Shown one piece after another: positions 15,138-24,619 of a stretch of DNA of 64,000 nt (position 1 is its first letter; every line of letters starts with the position of its first letter). The notes beneath the pieces are model-generated. The model was not told the origin of the DNA and made no database searches. It saw only the letters and a list, made by a program, of their open reading frames with translations. A program made the position numbers and the translations under genes. The stretch is taken from positions 4,833,980 through 4,897,979 of the forward strand of contig NZ_KI912107.1 of the NCBI RefSeq assembly GCF_000517085.1. The letters run 5' to 3'. This stretch comes from Saccharicrinis fermentans DSM 9555 = JCM 21142 (GTDB lineage: Bacteria > Bacteroidota > Bacteroidia > Bacteroidales > Marinilabiliaceae).

Positions 15138-17483
15138 TTACTCGTCACTTCTTCCCGCACAATATATATTTTTTTGTAGGATATTTCCTTGTTCATCTAT
15201 TAAGGTGATTCGATGTTTGCCAACAGTAGGTTGAATGGTCATTTGGTGAACAAAGCTTGTTTCTCCCAGAAATTCATGATCCATGTGCCAATATATGGTG
15301 GCGTTGGAATGGTGATGTGCAACTTTTAATACCACGGCCTGAACTTTTCCATCCATACCTATAGGTAGGTACAGTTTGTTGGTGTTTTGTGGGTAAATAA
15401 ACTCCATGACTCTGTCTTCTGTGTCTGCACAGCTAGGATGTAAGGGGGGTATTGGCTTGTATAATGGGTGCTTCCTACGGTAGTACCATTCCATTACCGG
15501 TGGCAAGGAAAACCATTTCTCGTGTTTCATTTGACTAATAGGGTAGCAGGCTGATTGAACCCGAAAGTGCTTTGTCTCGTCCAGATGTATAAGTTGGTGG
15601 TATGGACATAATTTCCCTTTGCTTCCTTGTGATGGTATATAAGCGGTATCTGCTTTGCAATAAGGCCCTGCTTTGTAGCCCGACTCTTTGCAGATGGTTG
15701 TTTTTATCATGTCGTCGTATGGTGGTTGAAACCAGCTTGTGGGGGGTAGGTGTCGAAATATATCGAACATGATTGGTCCGGCTGTCATTCCGCCAACAAT
15801 GCCGGGGCGACCTTCTCCTGTGGCGTTGCCAACCCATACACCCACCACATATTCAGGTGTTATACCTACAGCCCATGCATCGCGGTAACCAAAACTGGTA
15901 CCTGTCTTCCAGGCTATTTTCCTGCTTGAGGAGAACATTTGCCACCCCGCTTCTTCCACCGGGCGCACCACACTGGTTAGTGCTTTAAATGTTTCATAAC
16001 TGGCTCCTGCACCATAAACCTCATAAAAATCAGATAGTTGGCCTGGATCTATTTTTTCGTCTTGAAATAAAATAGGAGCATGAAATTCTTTGGAGTAGTA
16101 TAGACTATTGTTCTTGGTGTAGTTCACTAAGTTTCGGGCCATGGAGGCATAGGCGCCAGATAGCTCAAAGAGCTTGGTTTCAGCCCCTCCCAGTATTAGT
16201 GAAAGCCCGTAGTAGTCGGGAGCTGATTTGATAGTGTTTAATCCTGTTTTTTGAAGAATAGAGCAAAAACGACCAATGTCGTAATCCTTGAGCATGCGTA
16301 CAGCAGGGACATTTAACGAACGACTCAATGCTTCGTCGGCTTTTACTGCTCCCGAATATGTGCGGTGATAGTTTTTGGGTGCAAAATTCTCATAATAGGT
16401 AGGTATGTCTGCAATCAGTTGTTGGGGTAATAAAATGCCATCCTGTAAGGATGCAGCATATAAAAAAGGTTTTAGTATGCTGCCCGTGCTGCGGGGGGCT
16501 TGAATGATGTCTACCTGATTTTGATGGTTTTTATTTTTTATGGGCGTTGTGTTTCCGCAGTATGCCAGTACTTTGCCTGTCTTAACCTCCACAACGATAG
16601 CTGCTGCATTGTGTATCTCGTTTGAACGTAGTTTTCGATGATGTAGGTCAATTGTTTGGTTTATTCTTTGTTGTAAAAGATAGTTTACTGTGAGGTGGTA
16701 TATTTTGCCCTCTTTTTGTTTTCTGCAATAATCTAATAGATGAGGAGCTAGTTGAGGTAAGGCATAAGGGTGCTCAGGTATGGGTTCTTGTAGTGCTAGT
16801 TGATAGGTGGTTGAATCTATTTTTCCTTTGTTGTACAGTTTTTTTAGCAGTCGGTTTCGTTTTTGTAGTAATAAAGAGCGGTTTTTGCCGGTATGTATGA
16901 GCCCAGGAGCGTTGGGTAGTACTGCAAGCATCGCACTCTCGGCCCAAGAAAGAGCCTGCGGAGGTCGCTGAAAGTATCGCCAGGCGGCGGCTTCAAGTCC
17001 TATCACATTTCCTCCAAAGGGTGCATGTGTGGCATAAAGATGTAGTATCTCCTCTTTTGAGTGGGTGAGTTCCAGTCGCAATGCTTGTATTGTTTCAATT
17101 CCTTTGCTCCACAGCGTTCTGTTTCGTTGGGTCGCCAGCCGAATTACTTGCATGGTTATGGTACTGCCTCCGCTAACTACTTCCCCCTGTTTTATGTTTT
17201 GTATAAGCGCACGTGAAATAGAGACGGGATTGACCCCGGGATGAAAGTAGAAATATTCGTCTTCAAATAACAATAGGCTTGTTGTGAATTTAGAAGGAAG
17301 CGAGTCTCCTTGCGGAAAGCGCCATTGTCCATCGGTGGCTATGTGAGCACCTATTAGCTCATCGTTTTGTGCATATATCACGGTAGAATAGTCTACCTCA
17401 AATAAGGGAAAACGAATAGAAAACCCAAATAATATAAGTAATAGTGTTAATATGGAAAAATAGATATAGTATTTTTTCTTCAT
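15138..17483 (-). CDS. pbpC: Penicillin-binding protein 1C (bifunctional transglycosylase/transpeptidase)
   Basis: A 781-residue class A PBP building peptidoglycan. Start chosen at ATG 17483 (MKKKYYIYF, followed by a membrane anchor). An upstream TTG at 17504 would overlap a small ORF. The GT51 transglycosylase domain shows EDEYFYFHPG and GGSTITMQV. The transpeptidase domain has the STGSILKP (SxxK), SLN and KTGTS motifs. A C-terminal PBP1C-specific beta domain follows (about 690-781). In many bacteria pbpC follows an alpha-2-macroglobulin gene; none is seen here. Confidence 0.93.
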   Translation of the reverse strand: MKKKYYIYFSILTLLLILFGFSIRFPLFEVDYSTVIYAQNDELIGAHIATDGQWRFPQGDSLPSKFTTSLLLFEDEYFYFHPGVNPVSISRALIQNIKQGEVVSGGSTITMQVIRLATQRNRTLWSKGIETIQALRLELTHSKEEILHLYATHAPFGGNVIGLEAAAWRYFQRPPQALSWAESAMLAVLPNAPGLIHTGKNRSLLLQKRNRLLKKLYNKGKIDSTTYQLALQEPIPEHPYALPQLAPHLLDYCRKQKEGKIYHLTVNYLLQQRINQTIDLHHRKLRSNEIHNAAAIVVEVKTGKVLAYCGNTTPIKNKNHQNQVDIIQAPRSTGSILKPFLYAASLQDGILLPQQLIADIPTYYENFAPKNYHRTYSGAVKADEALSRSLNVPAVRMLKDYDIGRFCSILQKTGLNTIKSAPDYYGLSLILGGAETKLFELSGAYASMARNLVNYTKNNSLYYSKEFHAPILFQDEKIDPGQLSDFYEVYGAGASYETFKALTSVVRPVEEAGWQMFSSSRKIAWKTGTSFGYRDAWAVGITPEYVVGVWVGNATGEGRPGIVGGMTAGPIMFDIFRHLPPTSWFQPPYDDMIKTTICKESGYKAGPYCKADTAYIPSQGSKGKLCPYHQLIHLDETKHFRVQSACYPISQMKHEKWFSLPPVMEWYYRRKHPLYKPIPPLHPSCADTEDRVMEFIYPQNTNKLYLPIGMDGKVQAVVLKVAHHHSNATIYWHMDHEFLGETSFVHQMTIQPTVGKHRITLIDEQGNILQKNIYCAGRSDE

Positions 17484-17487
17484 ATGT

Positions 17488-17625
17488 TTATATTTTTCTT
17501 TCAAGGGTTATATGGAGCTTGCCGAATCTAACCACCCTTCTGTGTGTGAATCTGCTCTCATGGCCCGTTTTCATATACTCTAATTTATTTTTAATGGCCT
17601 TGTGGAGTTCAGCAATATTTATCAT
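17488..17625 (-). CDS. Possible 45-residue basic small protein upstream of pbpC
   Basis: An ATG at 17625 opens a 45-codon frame that ends 4 bases before the pbpC start, consistent with translational coupling. The product is basic (NIAELHKAIKNKLEYMKTG, then HESRFTHRRVVRFG) and has no membrane segment. No family is recognised. It fills the only sizeable part of the 347-base gap before yccF that looks coding; the rest (17626-17830) shows nothing. It could be a chance ORF. Confidence 0.4.
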   Translation of the reverse strand: MINIAELHKAIKNKLEYMKTGHESRFTHRRVVRFGKLHITLERKI

Positions 17626-17830
17626 CTACCGATGAACGAACAATATTCTCAAGGTTTGTTTTATATGCTTGATAATAGAGAATATGGAAAAATATGTTGA
17701 AATATTAAGGCTGTGAATATAATAATAGATTGTCAAATGAAGAATGTTATTTTTTTAATCTTCATAAATTCTTCTTGTCATGTTGAATAAAATAATAGCA
17801 TTTATTCCTATATTCGACATTAAAAAATAA

Positions 17831-18208
17831 ATGAACTTTCTAGGTAATTTAATCTGGTTGATATTCGGTGGGTTTATGATTGCGTTGGAATATCTGGTGG
17901 CCAGTGTAATATTAATGATCACTATTGTTGGTATTCCCTTTGGTCTGCAAACGCTCAAGCTCGCAAGTCTGGCTTTTTGGCCCTTTGGTCGGGAAGCGGT
18001 TCCTGCACAGCGCTCCAATGGATGTCTGTATGTATTGATGAATGTGATTTGGATATTGGTCGGAGGCATTTGGATAGCGCTTTCGCATGTTTTCTGGGGA
18101 TTGGTTCTCTTTATAACTATTATAGGAATACCGTTTGGGAAACAACATTTTAAGTTGGCCTCTGTTGCATTAACCCCTTTTGGAAGGGATGTAAGATATA
18201 AACACTAA
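17831..18208 (+). CDS. yccF: YccF domain membrane protein
   Basis: A 125-residue inner-membrane protein made of two repeated YccF units, each with hydrophobic helices and the motif GIPFG followed by a KLAS.A.xPFGR segment (about residues 38-56 and 98-119). Function is unknown in the family. It is followed after 10 bases by the DUF417-like gene and then by a LOG family gene on the same strand, so a small operon is likely. Confidence 0.85.
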   Translation: MNFLGNLIWLIFGGFMIALEYLVASVILMITIVGIPFGLQTLKLASLAFWPFGREAVPAQRSNGCLYVLMNVIWILVGGIWIALSHVFWGLVLFITIIGIPFGKQHFKLASVALTPFGRDVRYKH

Positions 18209-18218
18209 TTTTCTATGG

Positions 18219-18659
18219 ATGAAAAACTTTATAAGCATACAATTAAAGGCTGTGGGCATTTTTTTATTGCGTTATGGTTTAGGGCTGGTATTAATATGGT
18301 TAGGATACCTGAAATTTAAAAATGCAGAGGCCGAATATACGCATCAGCTGATATCCGGAGGTTATTTGTCAGTGGTGCTTCAGTATTTAACGCCTTATGT
18401 TTTAAATCATATTGTGGCCTATTTTCAAATGTTGGTAGGTTTGTCTATTCTGATGAAACCCATATTCCGAACATTGTCGTTTTGGGGAGGTTTGATGGCA
18501 GCCATCATGTTTTTATTTAGTATATCCTTTTTGCTTACTTCATCGGTGGTATGGGAAACAGGATATGGTTTTCCGGAGCTATCTAAAGTGGGGCAAACCA
18601 TACTGAAGGATGTTGTTTTGTTTGGTGCTGCGGCATGGTGTGTGGGCGATAGTATGTGA
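18219..18659 (+). CDS. DUF417 (YkgB/RclC-like) membrane protein
   Basis: A 146-residue protein with four predicted membrane helices and the DUF417 signatures LGLVLIWLGYLKF near the start, WGGLMA in the middle, and GYGFPELSKVGQTILKD near the end. The E. coli relative RclC belongs to a reactive-chlorine response operon, but a role here is not known. It lies between yccF and the LOG family gene with short spacers. Slightly shorter than the enterobacterial proteins. Confidence 0.75.
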   Translation: MKNFISIQLKAVGIFLLRYGLGLVLIWLGYLKFKNAEAEYTHQLISGGYLSVVLQYLTPYVLNHIVAYFQMLVGLSILMKPIFRTLSFWGGLMAAIMFLFSISFLLTSSVVWETGYGFPELSKVGQTILKDVVLFGAAAWCVGDSM

Positions 18660-18681
18660 AGCGAAGAAAAAATAATATAAA

Positions 18682-19263
18682 ATGGGTAAAAAAGTATGTG
18701 TTTTCTGTGCGTCCAGTTCAAAGATAGATCGAGTATATATGGATGCCGCAGTTGAGTTGGGGAAAGTGTTGGTGAAAGAAGGTTTGGGTATCAAATATGG
18801 TGGTGGAGGCCTTGGCTTAATGGGTGCTGTAGCTGATAGCGTGCTTGCTTGTGGTGGTGAGGTTACGGGTGTTATTCCTCGTTTTATGGTTGAAGTAGAG
18901 TGGGAACATAAGGGAGTAAAAGATATGGTGCATGTGGATACCATGGCACAGCGAAAGGAGCTCTTGGTCAAAGAGGTGGAGGCTGTTATTACGCTTCCGG
19001 GTGGCACAGGTACGATGGAAGAACTGTTTGAAGTGTTATCTAGTAAAAAATTAGGGTTGTTTAATAAGCCGGTGGTGCTTTTGAATACCAAGGGCTTTTT
19101 TGATCCTCTCATACAGATGATTCGCAAAATGATTGACCAAAATTTTATGCGAGAGGAGCACGGAACGCTTTGGACGGTGATAAATGAGCCGGGAGATGTG
19201 ATGAAGGCAATAAAGAATAGTAGAAAATGGCCAGATGATCCGATGAAAATAGCGACTTTTTAA
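18682..19263 (+). CDS. LOG family protein (TIGR00730, cytokinin riboside monophosphate hydrolase-like)
   Basis: A 193-residue Rossmann-like protein. The family splits nucleoside 5'-monophosphates into base and ribose phosphate. The nucleotide-binding GGGGLGLMG (residues 40-48) and the diagnostic PGGTGTMEE (106-114) are both intact, as is the conserved arginine of MAQRKE. Full family length. Biological role in bacteria is mostly unknown. Last gene of the yccF group. Confidence 0.88.
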   Translation: MGKKVCVFCASSSKIDRVYMDAAVELGKVLVKEGLGIKYGGGGLGLMGAVADSVLACGGEVTGVIPRFMVEVEWEHKGVKDMVHVDTMAQRKELLVKEVEAVITLPGGTGTMEELFEVLSSKKLGLFNKPVVLLNTKGFFDPLIQMIRKMIDQNFMREEHGTLWTVINEPGDVMKAIKNSRKWPDDPMKIATF

Positions 19264-19321
19264 ATGTTTGTGGATTTATCATTAAACCAAACAAATTATT
19301 ATTTTTGGACAAAAATTTTGA

Positions 19322-20533
19322 ATGGAAAACATAAGTATCAACCATATTATACTATACCAGGATTCGGCAAAAGTGAATAGTAAAACTATTTCCATTGAGA
19401 TACCGACCGAAAATCAGGTTAAAGTTGATGCTCCCCAGACGGTGGCCGAAATTCCTGCGGTTCCGAAACGTTTTCAAAAAACGCAAAAAACAAACCAGCC
19501 TTCGAAGAAGATTTTTATACCCTCGGTAGAGGATTCCATTGCCTTTAATTTAAAAACCCGGGTGAGACAGGAACAAGGGATACTCAGTAATACGGTGGTT
19601 CGTGATTTTCTGGATCCCATGCCTCAAAGCAACAAGTTGTGGGTGATGCCTGGTGTGCGTCGTGATTCTGTTACTTATCAAGTGAGCGTGACGGAATCCA
19701 AACTGGCCGACGAGGATGTCACGACTGATAACACAGTTAGTGTGTCGCAAGCAGATAGCTTGAAGCCTCTTGCCATCGCAGATACGATCATGCAGGAACA
19801 TGACGTTGTGTCGGGGGAGCGCATTGATCAAAAGGAATTGGTAACAGAGACGGCTGTGCGAGAAACCGAGCACCAGTTTTTTAGGGAGAAGGGATATGCC
19901 AAGGATGTGCTAACGGGTCTGTTGATATTGTCGGTGACTATAGCAGGTGTGATACGTTTGGCTAATTACAGATATATGCGAGAGCTGTTTTCCTCCGTAA
20001 TATTTAGTCAATTTGCACGTAAAATGATAAAATCAGAGAGTCTTAGAAACCAAAAAGCTGCTTTTGCCCTCAGTGGACTCTTTTTGTTTAATACCTCTCT
20101 TTTTATTTATGAATATGTCAGTTATCATCAAGTAAGTACTATACTTAACAAAGGTTTGCTGTTGATTCCTTTGGCTATGGCAGTGATTTTTGGCTTTGGT
20201 TTGGTGAAGGGGCTCTTGTATCGTCTTGTGGCTTATGTGTTTGACTGTAAAAGTGAAACGTCGGAATATATTTTCTATATGAGACTCCATGATAAGATCT
20301 TTGGATTGGTGATGATACCTGTTATCCTAGTTATACCATATATTGATGTGAGTGGGCTGCCAGCACTGTTTAATTTTGGGATAGGAATCTATGTATTATT
20401 GTATTTGGTACAATTATTTAGAGGTTTTGCAATTATTTTAAAAAATGTGGCATCATTATTTTACATGTTTTTGTATCTTTGTGCCCTAGAAATTTTACCT
20501 TTAATTATTATGTATAATATACTAATTGATTAG
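19322..20533 (+). CDS. DUF4271 membrane protein
   Basis: A 403-residue protein: about 190 polar residues at the N-terminus, then about six membrane helices from residue 195 to the end. The C-terminal half matches the Bacteroidota-restricted DUF4271 pattern (MRLHDKIFGLVMIP, YLVQLFRGFAIILKN, LYLCALEILPL). Function is unknown. It sits 35 bases before the HemD-like gene, a pairing that is common in this phylum and suggests an operon. Confidence 0.8.
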   Translation: MENISINHIILYQDSAKVNSKTISIEIPTENQVKVDAPQTVAEIPAVPKRFQKTQKTNQPSKKIFIPSVEDSIAFNLKTRVRQEQGILSNTVVRDFLDPMPQSNKLWVMPGVRRDSVTYQVSVTESKLADEDVTTDNTVSVSQADSLKPLAIADTIMQEHDVVSGERIDQKELVTETAVRETEHQFFREKGYAKDVLTGLLILSVTIAGVIRLANYRYMRELFSSVIFSQFARKMIKSESLRNQKAAFALSGLFLFNTSLFIYEYVSYHQVSTILNKGLLLIPLAMAVIFGFGLVKGLLYRLVAYVFDCKSETSEYIFYMRLHDKIFGLVMIPVILVIPYIDVSGLPALFNFGIGIYVLLYLVQLFRGFAIILKNVASLFYMFLYLCALEILPLIIMYNILID

Positions 20534-20568
20534 GTATTAGCAGCAGTGAAATTAAAATAAACAGCGTT

Positions 20569-21321
20569 TTGAAAATAAAAAGAATACTGGTTTCCCAGCC
20601 AAAACCTCAAACAGAAAAGTCTCCTTACTTTGAATTGGCAGATAAAAACAATGTAAAAATTGATTTTCGTCCTTTTATTCAGGTAGAGAGTGTACCTACT
20701 AAAGAGTTCCGCGCACAAAAGGTAAGTTTACTTGATCACAGTGCGGTAATCTTTACCAGTAGAACTGCTATCGACAACTACTTTAGAGTTGCTGAAGAGA
20801 TGAGAATCACTGTTCCTGACTCTATGAAGTATTTTTGTATTTCCGAGGCGACTGCCTATTATTTGCAAAAGTATATCGTTTATCGTAAAAGAAAGATTTT
20901 TCATTCTACCGGTAAGTTCCAGGATTTGATCGAGGTGATAAAGAAGCACAAGGATGAAACTTACTTGGTCCCTCTTTCTGATATTCATAAACAGGAGATA
21001 CCTGATTTATTGGATAAAAATAAAATTAATTATTCCAAAGCTATTCTTTACCGGACAGTGAGTAGTGATTTGAGTGACTTAAAGGACATCAACTACGATA
21101 TCTTGGTATTTTTTAGTCCTTCAGGTATAGCGAGTCTACTTCAAAATTTCCCAGGATGGGATCAAAAGGAAACTAAAATTGCTTCCTTTGGTCCAGCTAC
21201 GGCTAAGGCCGTCAAAGAAGCAGGCTATAGATTGGATATTCAGGCACCTATGCCTCAGGCACCATCTATGACCATGGCTTTAGATCAGTTTATTAAAAAA
21301 TATAATAAAGCCCAAAAGTAA
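20569..21321 (+). CDS. hemD: Uroporphyrinogen-III synthase family protein
   Basis: A 250-residue protein of the HemD fold, which closes hydroxymethylbilane into uroporphyrinogen III on the way to haem and corrinoids. Visible family features are the N-terminal ILVSQP strand, VIFTSRTAI in the middle and FFSPSGIASLL plus ASFGPATAKAVKEAG in the second half. The start is TTG; no ATG fits. HemD proteins diverge strongly, and some Bacteroidota homologues next to DUF4271 may have another role, so the symbol is tentative. A strong terminator follows. Confidence 0.75.
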   Translation: MKIKRILVSQPKPQTEKSPYFELADKNNVKIDFRPFIQVESVPTKEFRAQKVSLLDHSAVIFTSRTAIDNYFRVAEEMRITVPDSMKYFCISEATAYYLQKYIVYRKRKIFHSTGKFQDLIEVIKKHKDETYLVPLSDIHKQEIPDLLDKNKINYSKAILYRTVSSDLSDLKDINYDILVFFSPSGIASLLQNFPGWDQKETKIASFGPATAKAVKEAGYRLDIQAPMPQAPSMTMALDQFIKKYNKAQK

Positions 21322-21345
21322 ACCAGGTATATTCATATCATATAT

Positions 21346-21373
21346 AAAGGGCATTGAAAAATGCCCTTTTTTT
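21346..21373 (+). terminator. Intrinsic terminator after the hemD-like gene
   Basis: AAAGGGCATT and AATGCCCTTT form a perfect 10-bp stem with a GAAA tetraloop and a T-run. Confidence 0.92.
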
Positions 21374-21395
21374 CGCTCAATAACTAAGTTTAAGA

Positions 21396-21815
21396 ATGCC
21401 CCAACCATCGTTTCAATTTCCTAAAAAAGATAAATTATGCAGCCACTCGGTAATTGAAGAGTTGTTTGCCCAGGGCACTTCTTTTGTTTGTTTCCCGTTT
21501 AGGATTATCTATTTACCCATGACATTGCCGGAAGATGTATCGGCGCAAGTTATGTTTAGTGTATCCAAAAGAAGATTTAAAAGAGCTGTACATCGGAATT
21601 TGTTAAAACGTAGGTGTCGAGAGGCCTATCGATTAAATAGAAGTTGCTTTATACATTACTTGGAGGAATCGGAGCAACAAATTGCCTTTGCAATGGTTTA
21701 TATATCTGGAGAAAAGTTATCCTATGCGGTTATTCGTAAGGGGATGATAAAGGCCTTGAAAAAATTTAAGGATCATTTAAGTAAAAATAATAATGAACAT
21801 CCAGTTACTGAGTAA
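21396..21815 (+). CDS. rnpA: Ribonuclease P protein component
   Basis: A 139-residue basic protein that binds the RNase P RNA and helps mature the 5' ends of tRNAs. The family RNR motif region is [20 protein letters not shown], preceded by the usual N-terminal KKDKLCSH segment. It overlaps yidD by 23 bases, the conserved rnpA-yidD arrangement. Other usual neighbours (rpmH, yidC) are not adjacent here. Confidence 0.93.
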   Translation: MPQPSFQFPKKDKLCSHSVIEELFAQGTSFVCFPFRIIYLPMTLPEDVSAQVMFSVSKRRFKRAVHRNLLKRRCREAYRLNRSCFIHYLEESEQQIAFAMVYISGEKLSYAVIRKGMIKALKKFKDHLSKNNNEHPVTE

Positions 21816-22050
21816 GTTATGGGATTGTATCCGTATGACTCTTGTTTTTGTTTTAATCATTCCTATTAAAATATATCAATGGACTATATCGCCATTGTTG
21901 GGTGCTTCGTGTCGATATACGCCAACATGCTCAGCATATAGTATACAAGCTTTAAAAAAACATGGGCCGATAAAAGGAAGTTATCTGGCCATAAAAAGAA
22001 TATTAAGTTGTAATCCTTGGGGAGGTCATGGGCATGATCCTGTGCCATAG
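21793..22050 (+). CDS. yidD: Membrane protein insertion efficiency factor YidD
   Basis: An 85-residue amphipathic protein assisting YidC-dependent membrane insertion. The signature [20 protein letters not shown] and the C-terminal [13 protein letters not shown] are intact, including the three conserved cysteines. It starts inside rnpA and is followed by a 77-base gap before rbfA. Confidence 0.93.
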   Translation: MNIQLLSKLWDCIRMTLVFVLIIPIKIYQWTISPLLGASCRYTPTCSAYSIQALKKHGPIKGSYLAIKRILSCNPWGGHGHDPVP

Positions 22051-22127
22051 TATACAAGGTATTATTTTAAAATCGTAACTGAAAATAATTATAAAAAGAT
22101 TATTTTCGTGTGTTAAATTAGATAACT

Positions 22128-22466
22128 ATGGAAACTACCAGACAAAAGAAGATATCGAGGTTGTTACAGCGTGAGTTAAGTGAAATATTTTTACGTGAAG
22201 CCAAACCATTAACCTTGGGCGCGATGGTGTCTGTTTCAAAAGTGAGGGTGTCTCCTGACTTGGGGTTAGCCAAAGCTTATATCAGTATTTTCCCTACCGA
22301 TAAAAAGGATGATATTTATAAGGAAATAGACAAGGGCACCTCCGGAATACGAAGACACCTGGGTATGAGAGTGGGTAAACAATTGAGGGTGGTACCGAAT
22401 TTGCAATTTTTTGTGGATGATTCGTTAGATTACATTGATAATATAGACCGTTTGTTAAAAGAATAG
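22128..22466 (+). CDS. rbfA: Ribosome-binding factor A
   Basis: A 112-residue KH-like protein needed for 16S rRNA 5' end maturation and 30S assembly. Family features: the N-terminal RLLQRELSEIFLRE helix, VSVSKVRVSPDLGLAKAYISIFP, and GMRVGKQLRVVPNLQFFVDDS. Its stop TAG overlaps the GTG that precedes the methyltransferase gene, implying coupled translation. Confidence 0.93.
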   Translation: METTRQKKISRLLQRELSEIFLREAKPLTLGAMVSVSKVRVSPDLGLAKAYISIFPTDKKDDIYKEIDKGTSGIRRHLGMRVGKQLRVVPNLQFFVDDSLDYIDNIDRLLKE

Positions 22467-22471
22467 TGGCC

Positions 22472-23299
22472 ATGCAGTACGATCCTATAAAAAAGAGCCT
22501 GGGCAAGGTTTTTAACCAAGCGCCCTTTTTGCGAATATTTTTTTACAAACTGTTAGATCTTCTCTTATTGCGCTCGTGGCATATACGTAAGGAAATAAGA
22601 AAGTGGTCGAAAAAGGTAGCCAGTGATATACGTGTGCTGGATGCTGGTTCTGGATTTGGTCAGTATGTGTATTATTTGTCCTCAAAAAATAAAGGATGGC
22701 ATATTACAGGTGTTGATGTGAAAGAGGAGCAGGTAAAGGATTGTAATGAGTTTTTTAGCCGGATAAAGCGACAGGATCGTGTTCAATTTCAATATGGAGA
22801 CCTGACAAAATTAAGTGTGGAGGGTGGATATGACCTGGTTGTTTCGGTGGATGTGATGGAGCACATTGAGGATGATGAAGGTGTGCTCAAAAATCTTTAC
22901 CAGACCATGAACCCTGGTGGAATGATTATTATTTCAACGCCCAGCGATCAAGGTGGTTCTGATGCACATCACCACGAGGCAGAGCATGATGACGGGGTTA
23001 CCGGATTTATTGATGAACATGTGCGTGACGGTTACAATCTGCAAGAAATCATTCAAAAACTAAAAAAAGCTGGGTTCAAGGATGTGGATGCGCGTTATTC
23101 TTATGGATGGCCGGGGAAAATTTCTTGGAAATTATCCATGAAGTACCCTATCGTAATGCTAAATGCAACCAAGGTGTTCTTTATTCTATTGCCTTTTTAT
23201 TATCTTATTACTTTTCCTTTTTCTTTTGTGTTAAATATAATGGATGTGAGAGGAAATCATAAAAAAGGTACCGGATTGATTGTTAAAGCATTTAAATAG
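22472..23299 (+). CDS. Class I SAM-dependent methyltransferase
   Basis: A 275-residue protein counted from ATG 22472; GTG 22466 is an alternative. Motif I VLDAGSGFGQY lies at about residue 55, the acidic end of strand 2 in GVDVKEE, and motif post-I in VSVDVMEHIEDDEGVL, typical of UbiE/COQ5-like and small-molecule methyltransferases. A hydrophobic C-terminal segment (about 235-255, FFILLPFYYLITFPF) suggests membrane attachment. Substrate unknown. It lies between rbfA and a LolC/E-type permease on the same strand. Confidence 0.8.
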   Translation: MQYDPIKKSLGKVFNQAPFLRIFFYKLLDLLLLRSWHIRKEIRKWSKKVASDIRVLDAGSGFGQYVYYLSSKNKGWHITGVDVKEEQVKDCNEFFSRIKRQDRVQFQYGDLTKLSVEGGYDLVVSVDVMEHIEDDEGVLKNLYQTMNPGGMIIISTPSDQGGSDAHHHEAEHDDGVTGFIDEHVRDGYNLQEIIQKLKKAGFKDVDARYSYGWPGKISWKLSMKYPIVMLNATKVFFILLPFYYLITFPFSFVLNIMDVRGNHKKGTGLIVKAFK

Positions 23300-23317
23300 T
23301 ACGACTTCTTTGGGCTT

Positions 23318-24550
23318 GTGAAACTTGTATTTCAAATAGCATTAAAATTTCTCTTTGGAAAAAAATCCAAGGGTATTATTAATCTGATCTCTACTATCTC
23401 AATTGTAGGGGTAGGGGTTGGGTCGCTTGCCCTATTGGCTGTTTTGTCGGTTTTTAATGGCTTACATGGCTTAATTGGTAGTTTCTATGGTTCGTTTGAT
23501 CCCGATCTTAAAATAGAGGCGGTGGAGGGTAAGTTTTTCTCTGTGGATTCACTAGATATTCAACAAATAGCCAATATGGATGATGTACGGCAAGTTTCTC
23601 CTGCAGTAGAAGATAATGCTTTACTGAAATATAACGAACGTAGGGTGACTGGCATTGTATTAGGGGTGGATTCTAGCTATAGATTGGTGAGCCAAGTGGA
23701 TTCTATTATGGTGGATGGTAAATTTAATATGAGAGATAAGCAAGGCTATGGTGGTGTAATTGGATATGAGTTGGCACACCAACTGGCCATTCGACCTACC
23801 TTTATGACGCCTTTGGTTATTTATGTTCCACAACGGAATAAAAAAATCAACCTCATGCGGCCGGATGATGCTTTTAATTCGCATTATGTTCATCCTAAGG
23901 GTATTTTTATGGTAAAACAAAAGGAATATGACGCTCAGTATTTAATGATCGATATTGAGTTGGCTCGAAAGCTTTTTCAGTTTAATGATTCTGAGGTTAG
24001 TTATCTGGCTGTGGCCTTAGAAGAAGGAGCATCGATCGATCAGGTACAAGGCAAAATTAAAGATATTTTAGGAAGTGGATTTACCGTTAAAAGTATTCAT
24101 CAGCAGCACGCTAGCTTTTATAAGATGATGGGGGTTGAGAAGTTGATGTCGTTTTTGATACTCTGTTTTATACTTATCATTGCTACCTTTAATTTAATAG
24201 GTACCATGTCAATGCTTATCTTTGATAAGAGAGAAGGTATTCGAACTTTAAAAAGCATAGGGGCTGATAAGAGTATGGTGACAAGGGTGTTTTTGTTAGA
24301 AGGGTGGTTGATTTCGTTGATTGGTGTGGCTGCCGGTGTGACGCTGGGGGTAATCCTGATCTTGGCTCAGCAGCATCTGGGTATCATAAAATTTGCCGGA
24401 GGTGGTAATTTTGTGGTGGATGCTTACCCTGTTAAACTTATCTTCTCTGATATCATATTGTCTTTTATTACAGTTACATTTATTGGTTTTATGGCAACAC
24501 TCTATCCGGTAAAAGTGATTGTGGCTAAATATTTTGATGAGGTTAATTGA
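23318..24550 (+). CDS. FtsX/LolC-E-type ABC transporter permease
   Basis: A 410-residue permease starting at GTG 23318. It has one N-terminal helix (GVGVGSLALLAVLSVFNGL, about 30-48), a large periplasmic MacB-like domain (about 50-270), and three C-terminal helices, with FDKREGIRTLKSIGA in the FtsX domain. This is the LolC/LolE architecture, whose members extract lipoproteins from the inner membrane with the LolD ATPase. No ATPase gene is adjacent, so the partner must be elsewhere. Translated close behind the methyltransferase. Confidence 0.85.
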   Translation: MKLVFQIALKFLFGKKSKGIINLISTISIVGVGVGSLALLAVLSVFNGLHGLIGSFYGSFDPDLKIEAVEGKFFSVDSLDIQQIANMDDVRQVSPAVEDNALLKYNERRVTGIVLGVDSSYRLVSQVDSIMVDGKFNMRDKQGYGGVIGYELAHQLAIRPTFMTPLVIYVPQRNKKINLMRPDDAFNSHYVHPKGIFMVKQKEYDAQYLMIDIELARKLFQFNDSEVSYLAVALEEGASIDQVQGKIKDILGSGFTVKSIHQQHASFYKMMGVEKLMSFLILCFILIIATFNLIGTMSMLIFDKREGIRTLKSIGADKSMVTRVFLLEGWLISLIGVAAGVTLGVILILAQQHLGIIKFAGGGNFVVDAYPVKLIFSDIILSFITVTFIGFMATLYPVKVIVAKYFDEVN

Positions 24551-24619
24551 TCTCCGTGTATATTATGTGTTTCTTTTGCCGTATTTAGTCATCCTATATG
24601 CCCCACTCTTCTTTATTGG

